A program made the translations under genes and the position numbers. DNA of 64,000 bases from Petunia secreta. Lineage: Eukaryota; Streptophyta; Magnoliopsida; Solanales; Solanaceae. The DNA is taken from contig JARKIP010000065.1 of NCBI GenBank assembly GCA_029990175.1, positions 248,001 to 312,000 of the forward strand, written 5' to 3'. Numbering within the stretch: the stretch's first letter is position 1; each line of letters starts with the position of its first letter. The notes under the pieces are model-generated. The model did no database searches. It saw only the letters and a program-made list of their open reading frames with translations, and had not been told where the DNA came from. This document shows positions 57,094 to 64,000 of the stretch, piece by piece.

Positions 57094-60000
57094 TGTAATC
57101 ACCTAATTTCGGCATAAATATAAAAAAAAATGCATAAGATATCTGTGATAATTGTCATGTGATTTTACAGTTTCTTTTGACTATTTTAGTAATTAATTAG
57201 GAAGAAAAATGCTAGAAAATTAACAAAAAACAGGAGTCAATTATGAGTAATGTTTAATTGACGTTATGTGCTAATTGATTCATATTACAAGTTTGTGTGT
57301 TAATTATTTGGTTAATCAGTTCGAAATGACAATTAGTTGTAGTCTAGTTTAAAGGGCCAATTAATCTAATAAATCTGAAACAAAGAAAAGCTAGCCCAAT
57401 CCAATGACCCACAGGCCCAAACCCAATATTTGACCCGGCCTATATCATTCAGTTTAAAGGCTGAAAAATTGCAATTTTGGTAAAATTTCCCAAAATTGAT
57501 CAGATCCAAGAGGGAACCCCTACCCCTTTTCGACCCGTCGCCGTAAAGCGCCGTGCTCCGGCGACCTCCACCCTCTCCGGCCAAATCTCACACCATTAAA
57601 CTCGCCTCAGGCCTCTCTTCCTGATTATGACCTCAATTTCCTCGAAAACCAACCGGAACGATGCGGATCGAGCTTCAAGGTTTTGGCTAAAAACCTTAAC
57701 TTTCCGGCAACTACTCCCTATTTCCGGCAAGTCTTATCAATTCTTGTTTCTTTCGGCCGTTATGTCCTTATCTCTTCCTTTTCTAGTGGAAAATGATTCT
57801 TTTAGGGTCATTTTCGACTAGAAAATTATGAGATGGGGATTTGTCTAGTCGTATGATGGTATTGCTGCTGCGATGGTGGTGATGAGGGGACTGAACCAGT
57901 GAGACCTTTCTTTGACGATGGTAAGGGCATACTGGTAGTGATGTAGCTTTTTGACGGGGTCGGTGTGATGTTCGACGCAGCTGTGTTGTTCATGATGCTG
58001 CGATTGTTATAGCAGTCGTGGTTTGGTATTTAGGCAGTAATGGTGATGGCCTGAACTTGTAGCGTCGTGGTAAAGCCTTGGCGATGGCAATATTGAAGGA
58101 GCGACAGCGATGCCGGTGGCATTGGTGAGTCGTTGGAGCAGTGGTGGTTACTAGACAGTGGGGAGGCTGTGTGAGGATGATGGTGAGGTCGTGATGTTGG
58201 TGGCAATGGTGTGGGTGTTCACTTAGGGTTGTGGATGATGGAAATTGAAGCATGGGTGGTTTTCATTTTTCTGTGAATGTAACAAGGGAGCGAGCCAGTG
58301 TCGAGGCTGTGATGGTGATGTTTCTTGGATTTAGTTAGTTGATCTCATTGTTGTTTCAAGCTGAGACAAGTATGGTAATGGCGACGACTGTTCCTGTGGT
58401 GCTTTGATGAGAACATTAGTGGTCGTGGTGGCTGATTAGAGCTAGCTCGAGCAGTGAGGCGAGCGACGAGGCAGCGGGGGCAGTGCTACGAGGCAGTGAT
58501 GGTATAGTGCTTTAGTCGACTACGTCCCTGTTCTTTTGCTAACTGTTAATTTGTTAGTCATAGGAAATTTTATTCATGTGTTAGCCTGACATGTATGAAC
58601 CATTGCTTACATTTATCAAAAGCGTTCTTTCGTTGTTCTTTCGTTGTTCATTTGTAGTTCCATCCTGTTTGTAGTTCCATTTAACATGAAATTCAGCTGA
58701 GACTGGTTTGTTGATTACTTCGGATGAAACAGTAGCGTGGCCAAGCATGAACTCATTTGCTTGTAACTGAGCATGAAAGTTATTTGAATTCCCTGCTTAT
58801 TGTTGTTACCGCTTGTTGTTTTAATAAGCTGTGGGTGAGTTTTAGTGACTGGTTTAGTTCTCTGCTTAAGGATGGGATGTTTGAATGTGTTTAAATTGAA
58901 TTTAAAATGTATAAGCTTGTTGTCCAGTTGCCTGATAGTTTAATTTTAGACTGATAGTTAGAATTTGAGAGTCCAAAGTCTCCTATGGTTTTCTTTGGAC
59001 TCAATTGGGTTTAAGCTCAACCTGGGATTGTTTTAGTTAGATTTCCTTCTTGTCTTACAAATCCTTTTGTCACTGTGACCGTCTCTAAGACTTTAGATGT
59101 TGTTTGGTTTAGATTTGGGTAAGTTTGATCTCAGTTTAGTTTGGTTTAAAAGCTGAAAATTTGTAAAGAAAAATAGGAGTCAAAAGTCAAATAAGAAAGA
59201 CAAAAAGGGGCAGCACCTTTGAAGGCTTTTCTGCCAACTTTTCTCATGGCAAGCATGCCAAAAAGTACTTTTCTGCAGGGTGAAAATTTTTGCACATGGG
59301 TTTGGTACTTTCTCTGAAAAGATGGATGGCTCACATGTGAGCCTTTGTTACTTTTATTCAATTTTTTACCCTACCTTTGTGGCTCTATTTAAAGAGAGCA
59401 TTTGGACTCTCTTTAGGGGAGGGATACACACGAAAATCACACAGAGAGAACACAAAAAAAAAAACAGAAAGAGAACTGAAAAAGAGGAGAGAACAGAGAG
59501 TGAGCAAGGGGGAGAACAGATCAATAAAAAACTGAAACAGAACAGAAAAACAAAGAACAGAGAGTGGAAAAAATTACAGAAAAAAGAAAAGAGTGAGGCA
59601 GGGAAAAGAAGATAATAGCAGACAGAATTGAAACAAAAGGGTAGAAGAGAACAGAAAAAGCAACAGAAAGTTTGGGAGTTAAAAAACAGTCTTGAGGTTT
59701 AAATTTTGGAGTCCTAGGGAGGAAGTGAGGGGGTTTCAAGGGTCTGTTGGTTGCTGCTATTGGTTATATGTTGTTGTTTGTATCTTGGTCTGCTTCCATG
59801 GCTATTTGCTGGCTTGATTAAGCTGTTGATTCCATTGTTGTTAGCTCGAGGGAGATCTATGCTAGGTAATCTTCAACCTTTTCTTTATCTTGTATTTTGA
59901 TCATGTCTTAATATATGGAAAGTAGCTTGTTCAAAACTCTGGTTATTTGAGGAAGTTAAACCAAGGCTAGAGTACTTTTGTATTATCATTAGCGTAAATG

Positions 60001-61118
60001 TTTTCTTTTATTATTATTTTTTTTTTGTTTATATGCGTGTGAATGGAAAATAAATGTTAGCTTGTTTCCTGTATGAGAAAAAAACATAAACGACTTGAGG
60101 TAAATACTGGGCTTAGAGAGTTCGAGAAGGGAAGAGTAAAGTACTCTTTAGATTTCTCTGTTGGGCTTTTGACTCATGAGGCCCAGATCTGTTTTCGTAA
60201 GACAAATCTGAGCAGACTCTTGCTTGCCATTTATTCAGGGGCTGTGATTAACGAAAATGCAGATCTGCAAGTTTAACTTTTAACATATTAACTTGGAAGA
60301 GAGAAAGGTTAGGCAAACATATATGTTGAAGGTGAAAAAGAAAAATGGGACAAGCAATGCAAACTCACTAGTCACTTAAGTAAGCACCTCACTAGTCCAA
60401 AGTAAGTACTGTTTAGTGTTAGTGAATTATTGTTTCGTATTTTAGTAAATTATAGTTGCGCACGATTAGGCAAGTACTTTAGGCGCGTGACTCATATCAA
60501 ATAAATATGTTGTTCCTCTTAAATTTGGACAGTGACGATGTTGGCAAAGTTAAGTAAGTTATTGTAACATGTGAACTTAAATTTACGGATAGGCAAGCCT
60601 AAGCCGAAACGAGCCAAAGACTAACTAATCATTTTATTTAAAAACTCATTTAAGTCAAAAGATTTCGAACGGGTGAAGTGCCTGCGCGATTTAATTGATT
60701 TAAGTCGGAAGATTTCGAACGGGTGAAGTGCCTGCGCGATTATATCTCGATTATGAGTTTTCATTTGAACGGATAATTAATAATAAATCAAAGCGTAACA
60801 AAACAAAGGCAAAATACAACAAACAAATTCAAAGAGTCGATTGCGTCAATAAAAGCAATTGTGTTTGGCACAGGACTCGAGGGTGCCTAACACCTTCCCG
60901 CGAGTCAACCGAGATCCTTACCCGGAACTCTGACGCAGACCATTTACGAGTCATAGGTGTTCTAGGTACACCACTTTGGTGACTTGGCACACCTTTAACT
61001 TGTCAAGTGGCGACTCCGAATATCTCTAATAATTTGTGTACCTTGAAACACCAGTCACAGAGCCTTTTAAAACTACTTTAGTTTTTCTTTTTTGAGTTAA
61101 AAAAAAAGGTTCGTGACA
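57094..61118 (+). repeat. 3' LTR of element E
   Basis: Partner of 44738-48811, followed by ACGCC (61119-61123). It shows the same purine-rich leader (59440-59660) without the extra 24-bp block, and the U5 TGGCGACTCC copy at 61008-61017. Confidence 0.93.
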
Positions 61119-62017
61119 ACGCCAACTAAAACTGCTATGCCAAAAAGAAAGAGAAATGAACAGTGCAGTGAAGTGATTTGAACTTCATTTGTGCAACTTT
61201 ATACTAAGGAACAAATAAAGAATGTGAAAAGCCTAGTCATGAATGTTGCTATTAGTGGTGGAAACTGAAGGGATGGAGGAGACAAATTAAAATTGAAATG
61301 TGAAGTAGTAGCATATTTTGAACAGTTGTAATAAGATTTTTATGGGCACACTGAATTTCTTTTTTCATCCAATCCATTTCAATTGAGTTTTAATTAAAAT
61401 AATAAAGGGCAAAAAAGGCAATCAATTATTTTTATGGGTATTTTCGTAAATTGACTTTAACTTAAAAGATTCTCACTTTTAATATAATATGATATTTATG
61501 CGCCAGCTCAACATGTAAAAACTCTTGTCCCATCCTTCTGAGTCCTTACTTCGCTATTTTTATTTACTTTTTCATTTTTAGTTTTTCTCCTATCATTTAT
61601 TTTCATCAAATTACTCCTAGTCAGCCCCAAACCCCTTTCTCTCTCCAGACAAATTTAAAAAAAAAAAAAGACTTTTCCATATCCAATTGTTATAGACATG
61701 TCTATGTTAAATCTGGTAGTGCTCCCACAGTGCTCAAATTTTGGGCCCGCCTCTGTTTGACATGTAAATTAATTAAATTATATATACTTATACGTATAAG
61801 TTTCATATAAAAGTAATTTTATGCATATAAATATATTCGGTTCGGTTCGGTAATTTTTTTGTTTATTTTATAAAATATAAAAACTAACTTAATAATTGAT
61901 ATGGTTATGACTTTTCCCAAGAACCTACGAGTTTATTATGAAAAAACTAGAAATTGGTTCTGTATGATTTAGTTCGATTAGTTATAGTCGGTTTTTAAAG
62001 AACAATTAACACCCCTA
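61119..62017. mobile_element. hAT-like non-coding transposon, right part
   Basis: Continues the element interrupted at 44737. It contains a GGTTCGGTTCGG run near 61840 and ends TTAACACCCCTA, the inverse of the left terminus. Non-coding; A/T-rich. Confidence 0.55.
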
Positions 62018-62025
62018 ATTACAAT

Positions 62026-63012
62026 TAAGTTCTAGACTCAACTCCCATCCAACACTGTATTATATAGCATCAGGGCGTTCAAGCTTCAAATGTGATGCGA
62101 CAATCAACGTTTTCCACTGGCCCCTGGAAAGTCTCTTCAAAAGTGAGGTGTCCCTTGCACGTCTTATGATACTACCAAGACGTCTTTCCTCTTACTTCAT
62201 GCCTTCACTCCTTAGATTTTCTCTCATTTTTCTTTTCCTTTATGCCAATATATATTATATCCTTCCAACATCTTCCAATATGATTTTAATAAAATCGGGC
62301 CCATATTGAGATAATAAACAAGGCATTTGGTCTTAGTTATATTATTTAAAGTGTTTCCACTTATACAAATTTCTCGGAATCGCTACAAGACCATTCACAA
62401 AATCTAGGGGCAAATCTGGATATTTTTTCTTTTTGATTTACGTAAAGAAAAGAAATAAAATAATATTTTTAAAAATAACTTGAGGGGATGAAAGGATTTC
62501 AGTAGTAGATCTTTTGCAACAAGAGCCAAAGAGCACGAAATTAAGCTTATAGTAAAATAACAAAGAGATAAACGATATTGGATAACTTAAGAAAGACATA
62601 TTTTAAGATTCATGTACACATGATATGGATGTATATATTTCCTGATAATCACTTGTAAAACTTTTTTAAATGAATTTATTAGTGAACACGTTATATTTTT
62701 AATATTCCATTTAGAATTGCTAACCATGCAGCATAACTAACCAAATGAAAAGATATCAGTAAATTAATATAACAGAATTATTATATATATTTTAACTTGA
62801 CAACTTTTTACTCTGCACAATTTAGTAGTATATCATGATATTTTTAATAAAATGCATCACAACATGGAAAACACTTCTATAAGAACTTGATGTATTGCAA
62901 AATATGTTGATCCAATACACACTAAGCATTCTACATTTATACTTGAAATAGTAGGTCCAGCTATGTTACCCAAAGATTTAACATTCCTGATGATATACTT
63001 TGTATCATATTC
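62026..63012. other. A/T-rich intergenic sequence downstream of the 7-TM gene
   Basis: Nearly 1 kb with no frame or repeat that I can assign. It would include the 3' untranslated region of the minus-strand gene ending at 63013; no clear poly(A) signal was singled out among many A/T-rich stretches. Confidence 0.5.
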
Positions 63013-64000
63013 TTAAGCATCATCGTCGTCGTCATCATCATCATCTTCTTCTTCTTCTTCATCTTCACCATCATCGTCATCTTTGTCAATGGCTAGATAT
63101 GGATTTTTCTCAATCGGTTGAAAATTGTAGAATATAAATATATAAAATATCAAGCTTGCACCTTCAGCAGCAACAACTGTAACCCATTCATGCATGTAAT
63201 TCACTACACCTTCAATCATAGCAATCCCAAATCTAGTGAAATACAAGTACATAATCAAAACAACATAAAAGTGCCTAAAAAGAGTCAACTTCCTAAGATT
63301 TTCCGCTGCCTTGCCATCATTCTTTGATGCCTCACGAAGACTTTTTATAGACCATAAAATGGGAACAAGTACAATGCAACAACACATAACATCTATTAAC
63401 AAGAACACTTCATTCCATATTAACCAATTCCTCTCCACAGGCCCACCTTCACTTATCACAATTGAAGCGATATTTTCAATTACTTGTAACGGTATGACAA
63501 ACATCAATACTTTCTTTTCGCGATCATGAAGAAATGGCTTCAAGAAAGACCAACCAGTTCCAATAAGGACTATGACAGTGAAAAGTGTTACACCTTTCAT
63601 GAATCCAAAGATATAAAATGCTACATCCCAACCATGAGGTTTCCCTGTATTTCTAATGTACATTTTATCTTCTGAAGCACATATCATCTTTAAAGCCTTG
63701 AAAATTAGCAACATAGCCATGATCAAATGGATCTTGTGAACAATTTGCCTTTGTTTAATGCAAATAAATCCCCATATAGCTAAAAATACAAAATATACAA
63801 TGAACAAAAGCAAATAGAAATTAGGCAATGGTGTCTGACCAGCTGGAAGAAAGTCTTTTTGACCATTATGGACATTGTACATTTCAGTATGAACATTCAT
63901 TGTCACAAGAAATTCTTTTTGGCAATTCCCAAATATCAAGTTGTATTCATCGGGCTCATCGATCATGGTTGATGTATTATAAGATGAATCAGGCCCAAGC
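63013..64000 (-). CDS. Lung-7-TM/GOST-type seven-transmembrane protein, CAND7-like (5' partial)
   Basis: A continuous minus-strand frame runs from the stop codon at 63013 to the window edge. An internal Met (63966) begins MIDEPDEYNLIFGNCQ, but the frame stays open upstream (GPDSSYNTST), so the true start lies beyond 64000. From that Met, a luminal segment with the family-like YNLIFGNC is followed by seven hydrophobic segments at about 48-70, 79-97, 115-139, 152-172, 184-206, 229-256 and 260-281. The short cytosolic tail ends in a run of about 20 Asp/Glu residues. This matches plant candidate G-protein-coupled receptor 7-like proteins related to GPR107/GPR108, now viewed as Golgi/endosomal GOST proteins. 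No intron is needed in the visible part. It is the only intact-looking host gene here. Confidence 0.85.
   Translation of the reverse strand, partial: LGPDSSYNTSTMIDEPDEYNLIFGNCQKEFLVTMNVHTEMYNVHNGQKDFLPAGQTPLPNFYLLLFIVYFVFLAIWGFICIKQRQIVHKIHLIMAMLLIFKALKMICASEDKMYIRNTGKPHGWDVAFYIFGFMKGVTLFTVIVLIGTGWSFLKPFLHDREKKVLMFVIPLQVIENIASIVISEGGPVERNWLIWNEVFLLIDVMCCCIVLVPILWSIKSLREASKNDGKAAENLRKLTLFRHFYVVLIMYLYFTRFGIAMIEGVVNYMHEWVTVVAAEGASLIFYIFIFYNFQPIEKNPYLAIDKDDDDGEDEEEEEDDDDDDDDDA

Larger units (their letters stand above)
44738..61118 (+). mobile_element. Element E: complete gag-only Ogre/Tat-like LTR retrotransposon
   Basis: A 16.4-kb plus-strand element with LTRs 44738-48811 (4074 bp) and 57094-61118 (4025 bp), termini TGTAATCAC and GTGACA, a perfect ACGCC duplication, primer site at 48815 and polypurine tract at 57081-57093. 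Like element C it encodes only Gag (here frameshifted) and has a long 3' region of tandem repeats. Its LTR sequence is unlike that of C, but primer site, polypurine tract, Gag type and the two-hairpin module are shared, so both belong to one functional group of non-autonomous Ogre/Tat derivatives. Confidence 0.93.

Overview
This is an intergenic stretch of a plant nuclear genome, dominated by LTR retrotransposons. It carries Tekay/Del-type chromovirus and Tat/Ogre-type Ty3/Gypsy elements, CACTA-like and hAT-like transposon termini, and at the right edge a plant-type seven-transmembrane gene. The element mix and LTR style look like a large-genome dicot, possibly Solanaceae. That taxonomic guess is from general familiarity only and is not proven by the window. 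No tRNA, rRNA or CRISPR locus was found.

Layout, left to right. Bases 1-33857 are a nest. The host is an old minus-strand, gag-only Gypsy element (A). Its 5' LTR is 31152-33857, its interior is 28051-31151, and its other LTR is cut into segments 375-691, 16018-16091 and 26375-28050. Three insertions explain the cuts: a same-family LTR end in opposite orientation (1-374); a gag-only Ogre/Tat-like element C on the plus strand (692-16017, 4084-bp LTRs, target duplication ATAGT); and a Tekay-like chromovirus B on the minus strand (16092-26374, about 2.48-kb LTRs, duplication ACCTA) with a complete gag-pol-integrase-chromodomain frame broken only by two nonsense codons. The intact LTR of A preserves both empty target sites inside the window.

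Bases 33858-36377 are unique-looking sequence with a possible broken host gene (minus) and one CACTA-type terminus (35828). Bases 36378-43143 are element D, a small-LTR Tat element with a decayed gag, protease, RNase H, second RNase H and integrase ends, but no reverse transcriptase or integrase core. Bases 43345-62017 are a hAT-like non-coding transposon split by element E (44738-61118), a second gag-only Ogre/Tat-like element with about 4.05-kb LTRs and duplication ACGCC. A partial gene for a lung-7-TM/GOST-type membrane protein (CAND7-like) runs leftward from 64000 to 63013.

How the parts work together: C and E encode only Gag. They share an identical polypurine tract and nearly the same primer site despite unrelated-looking LTRs, so they were probably mobilised in trans by a common autonomous Ogre/Tat element that is not in the window. 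The most striking unexplained signal is RNA-like secondary structure. The 3' regions of C and E and the LTRs of B contain tandem arrays whose monomers are small hairpins with conserved loops and compensatory stem changes. C and E also share a separate two-hairpin module, with one copy about 180 nt upstream of each polypurine tract, and a partial copy of the primer-binding site inside U5.
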